Of a stretch of DNA of 64,000 bases, positions 55,678 through 64,000 are shown piece after piece. Made by a program: the position numbers and the translations under genes. Origin of the DNA: Sabethes cyaneus. Its lineage: Eukaryota; Arthropoda; Insecta; Diptera; Culicidae. The notes beneath the pieces were generated by a model. That model was not told the DNA's origin. It saw nothing but the letters and a program-made list of their open reading frames with translations, and made no database searches. The stretch's first letter is position 1. Each line of letters begins with the position of its first letter. The DNA is taken from positions 238,710,027-238,774,026 of the forward strand of contig NC_071355.1 of NCBI RefSeq assembly GCF_943734655.1, written 5' to 3'.

Positions 55678-56997
55678 CAAACTATTGTCGAAGCAACTTC
55701 CTTTTTTTTCCTTTTTTTCGGGTTATCCAACTGGTCGCTTAATAGCGTATAAAACTCTGCGCTGGGCCCTTTTGTGTTGTCAACAAAGTGTCAGGGAGAC
55801 CTCAAACATCAGTTCTACCTGACGAGACAGGCACTGGCGCCCACTAAAACACAGGTAGAGCCCCAAGCATAGCCGTCACGCCTATACCCGCAGGCGGAGG
55901 CGTTTCGGCCCTGCGCGGACTCCACGAACTGACTCTAAGATCTCTCTGCCAAAGGCCGGAATGCCATATTTTAAATATAATGATGATGATGACGATGATG
56001 ATGATAATTATGATGATGAGAAGAAAAATAATAGATCGAATTTGTAAATGTGCTTTGGACTTTTTGTACCACTCGAGTTGCAATATGTGGTATAGTGAAG
56101 AAGTGGAGAATTCGTCAGCCCCGCCTGACGCCGGTCTTCAACCGCGCGCCCGCTTTCAGTTTTCCAACACAAACAACCACAAATGAACCAATAGGTAAGA
56201 CAAATTTCGGAGCATTAGTGGTTATCAACTTATCAGGGCAAATTTAATCTTTCATCCCCTTAGTATTCACAGTGCATTCCCACGATACAAAGTAAATTGA
56301 GCGCAGCACAAGCTGGACGTTCGCGGTAGTCGACAGAAGCTTCAAAATATAGACTCGCCCGCCTTCCAACCCTCGAGACCAAAGTGCTGTAAAGTTCTGG
56401 GCTTAAACGTCTCTTTAAGACTCGACCCCTTCCCATCGACAGAGCCCGCGGGCGGCCATCAGAGCTCAGGACAGCCACGGGGCCAGTGCAAAAATCCTAC
56501 TCTATCTAGCAGCACCGCCTAGCCGAAACTCGAACACGCGACACGAATTGACCTATTTTTCCCATCTGCTACCTAAGAAGTGCTATTACCCGTAATCATT
56601 ACAGAGTGGTCCTTCGGCATCCAATCGGATCTGGTATCCCGCTTACATCCCCTTACTAACCCTAAGCCCCCGACCAACTCAATCAATCCGACATTTTTCG
56701 GAGATATTTGTGACAGTTGTGATAAATAAGGATGAATCCCAGAAAACTTAATCTATTGTCAGAGATCCCCATACTGGCCTTATTCTTAAACGGAATAAAA
56801 GCACTTTCTGAACAACGCAACAATCACATTTGGTAAATTTTTACCCCGAGTCCCACTTGAAATCACAAAAGTATTTTGATATATACCCACATTCAGAAGT
56901 AAACGTGACCGCTGTTCATTTACTGATTAGTTAAAAAGCCCTACACCACGACAAGGTTCAGTTTTATCGTAGGGCAAACTATTGTCGAAGCAACTTC
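55678..56997 (-). mobile_element. 1.27-kb retroposon with exact 23-bp target duplications
   Basis: The 23-base word beginning CAAACTATTGTCGAAGCA stands at 55678-55700 and again at 56975-56997. The insert between them (55701-56974) begins on the plus strand with CTTTTTTTTCCTTTTTTT, the poly(A) tail of a minus-strand copy. Inside lie an (ATG)n microsatellite (55978-56020) and a GC-rich part. No reverse transcriptase. Either a non-autonomous retroposon, a 5'-truncated LINE whose body is all untranslated sequence, or a processed copy of an unknown RNA. Confidence 0.75.
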
Positions 56998-57370
56998 GTT
57001 TTTAAATAAACCAATTCTACATTTGAATAATCCAGATTTTCACTCTGCAAAATATAAGAAAACTGAAGTCCCGTTATTAAAACATTGATTGTGTAAGGGC
57101 AAATCCTGGTACGCATATGAATAGTATGTGCAATTTTTTCACATACCGTGGACCCCCGTTCGTTTGACTGTTTTTAATCTGAACATTTTTTAATTTTAAC
57201 CCCGCTGGTTTGCACGACGTGCAAATTAAAAATGGTTCAAATGTCATTCTAACCATTTTTTTCTAAGTGTGGACTCATTACTGCGACCAGTATAGTTGAT
57301 CTATTGTAATGTCGCCCGGGTGTTTGCTGTATGACCTGCACTGCATTTCTTTTTGGCTATAATCGCTATT
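56998..57370. other. Unassigned sequence
   Basis: Contains GACCCCCGTTCGTTTGACTG (57151), loosely echoed inverted near 57990 (ACAAACGAACGAAGG), possibly the ends of a decayed DNA element spanning about 57148-58010. Not certain. Confidence 0.35.
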
Positions 57371-57479
57371 GAGTGAGCGATATGCTTCTTTTAAATTATA
57401 TGCGTGCTTGCGTGTATTGGGGTTTACCCTTCCTTCAAAGCTTGATCTACTTTACCCACTTATTACTCGCTGCCAGCAC

Positions 57480-57745
57480 TATCCCATATTAAAGCCGTCC
57501 CTGGCGAGGACTCATTCGTACCTCTGACCAGTACACTTAACTATAGGAGGGACATTTGCACTGTCAAGAGGCTTCAGAGGGTAAATATAGAATTCAGCAC
57601 GAAGGAAGGGTAAATGGAGGGGCCTGAGAATAAACCCATGCTAAAGTCACTTGACATCGAATGGCTTGATTCTAGTAAGATTCGAACCCACGACCACTCG
57701 CTTGTTCTAACCATGACATCGTTTACTATGCAGACAATGCACATA
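57480..57745 (-). repeat. Possible tRNA-derived SINE
   Basis: On the minus strand, GTGGTCGTGGGTTCGAATCTT (57666-57690 region) contains a perfect RNA polymerase III box B (GGTTCGAATC). A box A-like part upstream is weak. The downstream sequence to 57480 has no coding capacity. Confidence 0.4.
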
Positions 57746-58949
57746 AACACGATTTGTTTGTACTGATTTAGCGTGTTTAATGTTTAACATTCCGTTTTCC
57801 CAATGATTATGATAGAAATCCAATCGGAGAATGAAATATTCGCTGCTTGCAACTGCCAACTAAATCAAAGCACCAAAACAATAACAAATAAGACAGGGCG
57901 ACCAGTTCCTACAAGTTTCAGCATATTTAGGGTTGCCAGTTGTTCAAATTAAAAACTGACCCCGTTAGTTGGCATGAGGAATCGTACAAACGAACGAAGG
58001 TACAAACGAACATAAAAGTCAGTTTTTTAAGTCGCAAAATTGGTTTTAAACTATTCTAAAAATGCATAAACTGCAATATCGAAAAAAGGATGGGTCAGAC
58101 AAGATAATTTTAATAGCTTTTAAACAAAAAAAAAAGAAGCAAGTGAATTGCTTGAGCCGTTCTTAAGATATTTATGATACCGACTTTGAAAACCTGGCTT
58201 CAAGAAAAACGGCGTTGAAGTTTTTATTCGCTGTGTAATTTCTCCAGACATGCACGGTACAAATAGCTGTAACTTTATCATTTTTTTCATCCAAACGGTT
58301 TCAAACACATATGCTTGCAATGTTAATCTTTCGATATAATCAATAAAAAAAACTTCGATTTTTTAGGAATGAAAAAGTAGGTACTATGCCCCTCAAATGT
58401 TGATACTATAAGAAATCTTTCTATAAATTTCGTATAAAGTGATCAAAGTTGAATGTTTCTTATATGTATACTCCAAATCGATACGTCTACAGCAATGCAT
58501 GAATTTTACTCTTTATATTTTAAATAATGGAATACAATTCATCTTACGCCAAATCAGTGCTTGTGGCTCAAGACGGGATTACTGAAATCTCTATATTGAT
58601 TTATTGTCCATCAAGTTTTTAATCTAGCCATAGCCGCAGCGCAGATTTAGCGACCTGTCATGAAAGAGCGGTATTGATCCAGCGCCTTGCATAGACAACA
58701 TTCAATAAATAACACAGAGCTACAAGTAATTAACGAACAAGATTCGCACTATTAATTAAAATGGTAACCTTCTGCAACTGACGAGATCGAGATCAATTTG
58801 CCCCGGATTAAGGTATTCGGCGAAATGTAATACAATTGTAATTATCACGCGTTGGCGAGAAAGCTGCAGCAAGATGACTTAGTGAGCTTCTTCGCTACTA
58901 TACGCGACCATCCAACAGGAATTTATGTATCGATTGCGGTTGCGTTGCG
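57746..58949. other. Unassigned intergenic sequence
   Basis: A/T-rich; no gene, and no repeat family identified with confidence. Confidence 0.4.
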
Positions 58950-58951
58950 TA

Positions 58952-59076
58952 GGGTAATCAACGTATATTGGACCCCATCAGCAGCTGTACATAATTTGGA
59001 CACTTACAGCAAAATCGAATAAAAGTGTCTAAATTATGTACAGCTGCTGATGGGGCCCAAAATAGATTGGTTACCC
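58952..59076. mobile_element. 125-bp palindromic MITE, TA-flanked
   Basis: Ends GGGTAATCAACGTATATTGG and, inverted, GGGTAACCAATCTATTTTGG; inner arms CATCAGCAGCTGTACATAAT pair perfectly. TA at 58950-58951 and 59077-59078. The GGGTAA terminus and TA target are shared with the 1.77-kb element at 41459, so they may use the same transposase. Confidence 0.85.
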
Positions 59077-59104
59077 TATTTTAGGCAAGAAAAATATTAT
59101 TTTA

Positions 59105-59685
59105 TATTTTGCTATAGAGCTAATTAGACCCGTTTAGTTTTGTTCAACATGCATAGGGTCCTATTCACTCTTATTCTACGAGTTACGTGACTTAATACGA
59201 TAATTGTCACTCGCCGTAACACTCTCCAATTCCTCGGACATCGAGTACTCTCCGCCAGATCTCGCTCCACCTGTGCTAACCATCTTGCTCGCTGCGTTCC
59301 TGGTCGTCTTGTTCCTACCGGATTTGAGGCGAACACCATCTTTGCAGGGCAGTTGTCCGGCATTCTTGCAACATGCCCTGCCCATCGTATCTGTCTAGCT
59401 TTGGCCACCTTTTGGATACTGGGATCGGCATGGAGTAGTGCGAGTTCATGATTCATCCTCCGTCTCTATACTTCGTTCTTCTGTACGCCACCGAAGATCG
59501 TTCTTACCACTCGTCGTTCGAAAACTCCGAGCACTCGCAGGTCCTCATCGAGCATTGTCCATGTTTCATGCTCGTAGAGAACAACCGATCTAATAAGCGT
59601 CTTGTACAGGGTGCATTTTCTACGGGGACTTAGTCTGCTCGACCGCAATTGCTTGTGAAGCCCATAGTAAGCACGATTTGAAGAC
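59105..59685 (-). pseudogene. RTE-clade 3' fragment (family of the 41-45 kb copy)
   Basis: RRKCTLYKTLIRSVVLYEHE, VVRTIFGGVQKNEV, RWAGHVARMPDNCPAKMVFA and STRCPRNW match the C-terminal part at 41247-40765 nearly residue for residue. It is 5'-truncated at about 59685 and has a stop after KNEV. A typical dead-on-arrival copy. Confidence 0.88.
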
Positions 59686-59930
59686 GGTTCCGAAGGCCTT
59701 ATCTGGGTGGACCAGTTATCAGAGGGTGGTCTTACAAAGCCTAGGGTTCAACGTTCAAAAGTTAGCTAATATATTTAAAAACCGTGTCATTTCTGGACAT
59801 AGCTATAAACTCAACTGTGGTGTTGTGAACGCTATAAAGAAATGTGAAGAAATGTCACAAGCGATAGACCTGCCAATCAAAGTGAAACAGCTGTGTTCCA
59901 GAACTCGCCTGTAAAACAGAATTGAAAGTC
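59686..59930 (+). pseudogene. Unrecognised open fragment
   Basis: A 78-codon plus-strand frame (59678-59914) reads SGWTSYQRVVLQSLGFNVQK and LNCGVVNAIKKCEEMSQAID. The amphipathic, gene-like composition suggests a piece of a transposase or host exon, but I cannot name the family. No splice sites are convincing. Confidence 0.35.
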
Positions 59931-59973
59931 TCTATAAAGACAACACTGCAGTGTTGTGTTCATGAACAGTTAA

Positions 59974-60523
59974 CCCTTTATAAGGCAGTGGCAACTATAT
60001 TGCCACCAACGAAAAATATTGTTTTTGCTTTTCTAACAGTATCGTTTTAGCATATTATGTACTCAATATGTTCTGATAGCCTTTGGCAACATTCTCAATG
60101 TTTTTAAATCGCTGAATTTGCAAAACTGGTAATTTACGAACCGCTTTTATGAAAACAAATCTTGGTTTTTGAGTGTCAACAGTAACTTTGGTTTAAATTC
60201 GTAGAAAAACCATTAAATTGGAAACTTTTTGGATGGTAATATTCAGTTTATGGCGTTTTGTGACAGATTATGCGGATTTACACAAAAACTTAGAACTAAT
60301 ATTCGAGAACATGGTTTTTGGGCTTAACGGGCTGCGGCAAACATATTGCCACCAACGTTTTGCGCTAGACGGGCAGTGGCAACTATATTGCCACCAATTT
60401 TTTCAAGTTTTTCAGCAATTTTTTCTACAAAAAGAATATAAATGGGTTCTACCGAATGTTAACATTATGTTTCGCTGAAGTTTGTGTTAATTTTACGCGT
60501 AGTTACCACGGCCTTATAAAGGG
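59974..60523. mobile_element. 550-bp TTAA-flanked element (piggyBac-like MITE)
   Basis: Ends CCCTTTATAAGGC at both sides inverted, flanked by TTAA at 59970-59973 and 60524-60527. Three copies of GGCAACTATATTGCCACCAA-like words (about 59990, 60340, 60380), each a small palindrome. An 86-codon frame at 60218-60478 is not a transposase. Confidence 0.82.
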
Positions 60524-60527
60524 TTAA

Positions 60528-60720
60528 GGTGCGTTTAGATTGGCAACATGTGGCATGCAACTTTCTCCAAACTGTTGCCCGATGTTTCCAAGCAACATAG
60601 CAACGCATAACAAATGTGCAGGTGGCAACAGAAGCAGCATTGAGTAACAACTAGCAGCATGTCGCATACTAAATGTTGCATTTCACATGTTGCCGAAAAA
60701 TTGCCCAGTTTAAACGCACC
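60528..60720. mobile_element. 193-bp TTAA-flanked MITE next to the previous one
   Basis: Ends GGTGCGTTTAGATTGGCAA and, inverted, GGTGCGTTTAAACTGGGCAA; TTAA at 60524-60527 and 60721-60724. Many GCAACATGT words inside. The left TTAA is also the right TTAA of the 550-bp element. Confidence 0.82.
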
Positions 60721-60724
60721 TTAA

Positions 60725-61081
60725 ATGTGTCGAAATTTCGAACGCCTCACGGTACCCAGAGCAGAAATTTTTCATTACTTTGCATGATCTATCGTTAACA
60801 CGCCTAAAGAGTCTGCCAGTAGATTGGATCTTAACCGATGGATAGCATCGAATTTTCTGACGTCACAAAAAATAGATGGTCGTATGGAGTAGCAAGCCTT
60901 GAATATTTAGTCGTCAACCTTTTCACCTGTTCGAAAAGTGAATGATTCCATCAGTTTGTGCGCAAACGCAAAACGTCTTGGGCAATTTAGATTCAAATAT
61001 TCGACAACCGGACCAAACCGGAACAATCGAGAGGTGTAGCGAACCAAAACAATTTAAGACATCCTTTTACGTGAGTAATAA
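60725..61081. other. Intergenic sequence downstream of the Trp-rich gene
   Basis: No recognised features. Confidence 0.4.
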
Positions 61082-61113
61082 TTTATTTATTCCTTGCGGT
61101 CGCCCGATTTACT

Positions 61114-61751
61114 TCAGTGAACTAGAACCTTGCCAACACCCACCGGTGCAGGAGCAACGTAAGCCAGCTGTTTCTCCGCCGGAACAACGGTCTTGATCAC
61201 TTGCGGTTGTTCCCAGCCGTACGCACCAGCTCCATAGCTTCCCCATGGCAGTCCCCACGAGTGACCAGATGGAATGATAGTCTTGGCAACGTTTTGCTGA
61301 TATCCCCAATCAGCAGCTCCATATGTTCCCCAAGGCTGGCTCCACGAGCCAACTTTCACTGATGGCACAATAGTTTTGGCAGCATTCTGATATCCCCAAC
61401 CAGCACCGTACGTTCCCCATGGTTGACCCCATGTGGAAACTTTCTCCACACCGCCATATGCACCATCCCATCCGTTGCTGTACAAATTGGTTGCTGGCCA
61501 TGAAGAGGTCCACGACTTTGCATAAGGGTAGGCAGCTACTTGGTGGCCATTCCAGCTGTTCCAACCGTTGTTCCATTCATTGTTCCAGGAATTCCATCCA
61601 GCGGAGTGCGATGGCCAGTAGGATGTTGGCACATAGGATCCTTGAGCAACAACGGCCAGCGTTGCAAGCAATAGGGCAGAATTCATCTAATGAAGAATGA
61701 AATTGATAAGTTTTAAACACATGATGAAGTTTAAGTAGAATTTACCTTCAT
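61114..61751 (-). CDS. Trp/Gly/Tyr-rich secreted structural protein A
   Basis: Two exons, 61751-61746 (Met-Lys only) and 61686-61114, with a 59-bp intron; 192 residues. The signal peptide has MNSALLLATLAVVAQGSY after the first two residues. Next comes an Asn/Trp-rich part (WNSWNNEWNNGWNSW), then three modules of about 30 residues built on W(G/S)QPWGTYGA-WGYQ followed by AKT(I/V)(V/I)P, and a C-terminal APAPVGVGKVLVH. Such low-complexity secreted proteins are usual for insect cuticle or eggshell, which is inference. A start at the exon-2 Met would also give a signal peptide, but the paralogue's structure favours the two-exon start. Poly(A) signals at 61091-61086 and 61087-61082. Confidence 0.9.
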
Positions 61752-61837
61752 TCTGTTTGTTTCTAAAATTCCAATAGTGAGTTAATGAAACTGAGATAGG
61801 CTGAGAAGTACTGTGACTAGCTAACGTTTGGCTGGTG

Positions 61838-61845
61838 TTTTTATA
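61838..61845 (-). promoter_or_regulatory. TATA box of Trp-rich gene A
   Basis: TATAAAAA on the minus strand, 87 bases before the ATG at 61751. Confidence 0.7.
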
Positions 61846-62108
61846 CTTCTTTCGTGGCCTCTGCCAGGTTAGCAATTGCACTTCCTAATATTGGGTTGTT
61901 TTACTTCCTTTCGCCTGATGGTTCAATTTTTGGACGATCACTATTTTCTTATGTGCAAAAGCAAACCAATAAATAAATCAAGCAGAAAATGAACCTCCCA
62001 CAGAATTAGGTCGTTTCTGCTATTAAAGGATGTGACAAAGCACCGATAATTAATACCGATTTTATAATTGATCTCAATTTCCTCAAGCAACCAAAGCAAC
62101 TAAACAGG

Positions 62109-62116
62109 TATAAAAG
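62109..62116 (+). promoter_or_regulatory. TATA box of Trp-rich gene B
   Basis: TATAAAAG, 71 bases before the exon-1 end. A CACAGTTC initiator-like site lies about 30 bases downstream (62139). Confidence 0.75.
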
Positions 62117-62186
62117 TGACAAGCTTCGACAGTTTCAAGCACAGTTCATCTTCAGACGCAATTGCCTCTAACGCAGTATTTCGAAA

Positions 62187-62833
62187 ATGAAGGTTTGTTT
62201 TAGTTTATTTCACTTCGTTTACGAACAGCCACTTTGATTTTTTTCGTTTCCCAACCAAACTAGATCTTCGTTGCATTGCTGGTTGTCATCCTGGCTGTTG
62301 CCGCTCAAGGATCTTATGCTCCTACATCCTACTGGCCATCATCGCATTCTACTGGATGGAACTCCTGGAACAACGGCTGGAACAGCTGGAATGGTCACCA
62401 TCAAGTAGCTGCCTACCCTTATGCAAAGTCGTGGACCTCTTCATGGCCAGCAACCAATTTGTACAGCAACGGATGGGATGGCGCCTATGGTGCTGTGCAA
62501 AAAGTATCCACCTGGGGTCAGCCATGGGGAACGTACGGCGCAGGTTGGGGATATCAAAACGTTGCCAAAACCATTGTGCCATCAGTAAAGGTCAATTCGT
62601 GGAGTCAGCCATGGGGAACCTATGGAGCTGCCGACTGGGGATATCAACAGAACGTTGCCAAGACTATCGTTCCATCTGGTCACTCTTGGGGTCTGCCATG
62701 GGGAAGCTATGGAGCTGGTGCTTATGGCTGGGAACAACCGCAAGTAATTAAGACCGTTGCTCCACAGGTTGTGAAACAGGTAGCTTATGTTGCTCCAGCA
62801 CCGGTTAGTGTAGAAAAGGTTCTTGTACACTAA
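62187..62833 (+). CDS. Trp/Gly/Tyr-rich secreted structural protein B
   Basis: Exons 62187-62192 (Met-Lys) and 62264-62833 with a 71-bp intron (GTTTGT...CTAG); 191 residues. The signal peptide MKIFVALLVVILAVAAQG is followed by SYAPTSYWPS, the WNSWNNGWNSWNGHH segment, then three repeats STWGQPWGTYGAGWGYQ, NSWSQPWGTYGAADWGYQQ and SWGLPWGSYGAGAYGWEQ, each followed by a KT(I/V)(V/A)P motif, and APAPVSVEKVLVH. Closely related to the divergent neighbour, so an inverted duplication; the two probably share regulation. Poly(A) signal AATAAA at 62866-62871. Function inferred only: extracellular structural matrix, possibly a low-complexity cuticular protein. Confidence 0.92.
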
Positions 62834-63019
62834 GGCAAATAGGTTTTATTTGACAGGAAAAAGGGAATAAATCGATTCTTAGATTACGTTAAAACATCAA
62901 ATGAATTGTTTTATTTTTGATTTTAGTAGTTCAATCAACCGAAACGTGTGTTAGTTGTGGTCGGAGTGGTTTCAAGCGATTCAATATCTTCAAAACTAGT
63001 AATATTGGTTGCCGTCACG

Positions 63020-63120
63020 GAATGTTCCGGTTCGAACCGGAACAGAGCCAAATCGGACCGGAATAAAGTCGGAATAACAAAGTTCGTGCCGATTTTTAAC
63101 CGGACCGGAACCCGGACTTC
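63020..63120. repeat. Cluster of CCGGAAC/CCGGTT words
   Basis: TTCCGGTTCGAACCGGAA is a perfect palindrome, followed by CGGACCGGAAT and ACCGGACCGGAACCCGG. It is downstream of Trp-rich gene B. A cluster of binding sites or a degenerate repeat; not decidable here. Confidence 0.45.
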
Positions 63121-63189
63121 AATTTTCGTTCGGATGTCGAACACTAACTCTGTTACTTTCATTCAAAAACCGAAATAGAAAATTGTACT

Positions 63190-63600
63190 GAAAATTATCT
63201 TTAAACTTCCTATTTCAATAAGTTTAGTAACTTTTCAGAAGCAGAAGTGTTTTGAAATAAGTGTTTCTCAAGGCGTTTTCTTCAAATTTCTCCTAAAAAA
63301 GCGTGACAAAGTCAATTGCTTTTATGCACAAATTCAAAGCTCTGGTACCATTCTACAGTTGGTTCTATGACTTGAAACGGCTACCTCTTTTAGATCCCTT
63401 GCAATTTAATTTGAAACGCATCGTTTTGGTTATTAAAATAGTATCTGAAAACTGCACGAAAACTGCCTCTCTCTTTCTTACCTCTCTCTCATATATATTT
63501 CTCCCTTTATTCACACAATTTCTAAAAAGTTTCCATTCTTCTACTATCAGTAAAAGCAATATCAGAAAAGTTGTGCTACACTACTAGGTAGATACAAACA
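63190..63600 (+). repeat. Interspersed repeat, third copy of the 19.7 kb family
   Basis: TTTAGTAACTTTTCAGAAGC, AAATTTCTCCTAAAAA, CAAAGCTCTGGTACC, TGACTTGAAACGG, GCAATTTAATTT and GTATCTGAAAACTGCACGAA follow each other as at 19695-20200, without the interruptions there. A 94-codon frame across it is not recognised. Confidence 0.65.
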
Positions 63601-64000
63601 TAATTCCATAAAAAAATGCTTCATAGAACTAATGATACCATTTTTCACTCATTACCGCTTGTTTACTCTACTAAAAATGATTAATATTACTTTTGACCAA
63701 CTTTTCGGCTCAAATACTCCTATGTGCAATGCTTTGCCTTTTTTTGCAACAATTTGAATGAATTGAGAGAACTGCCGCTTTTTCAGAAATTCAAAAACGA
63801 ACGTACTCATAGTCGCCAAGCCGAATCTTTTCTAAGTTGCAATGTCTTAGAATGAAAACATACAAGTTCGATTGTTTGTGCAATCAGTGATCCAAATTCT
63901 TTTGGTCTCTAATATCAATAGAGTAATTTATCAATCCCCGCAGTTGTCCTTTTCTCAATCGCTCTTTTCGAGCTTCAGCTTTGCGGAGGTTTGATTTGGT
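63601..64000. other. Unassigned sequence at the window end
   Basis: No recognised gene or repeat. Confidence 0.4.

Noticed and set aside
61116..62830. Additional frames (88-131 codons) over the Trp-rich genes
   Set aside because: Alternative-frame shadows of repetitive coding sequence, mirrored in both paralogues.
1..64000. Endogenous viral elements, rRNA genes or intact tRNA genes
   Set aside because: None seen. All reverse transcriptase or integrase matches are explained by non-LTR or Ty3/gypsy elements, and tRNA-like sequences are broken SINE heads.

Overview
This window reads as nuclear DNA of a mosquito (family Culicidae; probably a large, transposon-rich culicine-type genome, species not determinable). 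The evidence is short GT-AG introns of about 60-80 bp in compact genes, a D37E-type Tc1/mariner transposase of the kind described from mosquitoes, RTE, LOA and Jockey non-LTR elements, many MITEs, and host proteins that closely match dipteran families.

Five host genes can be supported. (1) A secreted protein with a farnesoic-acid-O-methyltransferase-type domain lies on the minus strand at 3369-4084. (2) The 3' coding half of a reticulon (Rtnl1) lies on the plus strand at 15114-15908, followed by a long 3' UTR; its 5' exons were not found. (3) Glycogen phosphorylase (GlyP) is complete on the plus strand: five exons over 30883-52675, 843 codons, split by a 19-kb first intron. (4, 5) A divergent pair of Trp/Gly/Tyr-rich secreted structural proteins (minus 61114-61751, plus 62187-62833) shares a 435-bp intergenic promoter region.

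The rest is mostly transposable elements and simple sequence. 0-15 kb: pyrimidine- and purine-rich tracts, a tRNA-Gly-like SINE head, a Jockey RT relic, an interspersed repeat with about ten 145-bp internal tandem units, a D37E transposase relic and a Jockey-like element. 17.8-30 kb: a pogo relic, a Ty3/gypsy gag-protease fragment cut by a nearly full-length RTE element, a mariner fragment, a hAT-type MITE, and a TA-flanked element carrying a fold-back repeat and a recent Ty3/gypsy deletion derivative with identical 184-bp LTRs. 31-50 kb (GlyP intron 1): LOA relics, a fold-back element split by a 1.2-kb retroposon, an RTE element split by a 1.77-kb TA-flanked DNA element, and a 2.5-kb TTAA-flanked fold-back that itself holds a hAT-type MITE. 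53-61 kb: a P-element-like relic, a 1.27-kb retroposon with 23-bp target duplications, and several MITEs, two of which share one TTAA.

For several insertions the target duplications allow the insertion order to be read directly. I found no bacterial-type system, CRISPR array, rRNA gene or intact tRNA gene. The most unusual material is the nested DNA-element architecture in and near GlyP and the divergent Trp-rich gene pair.
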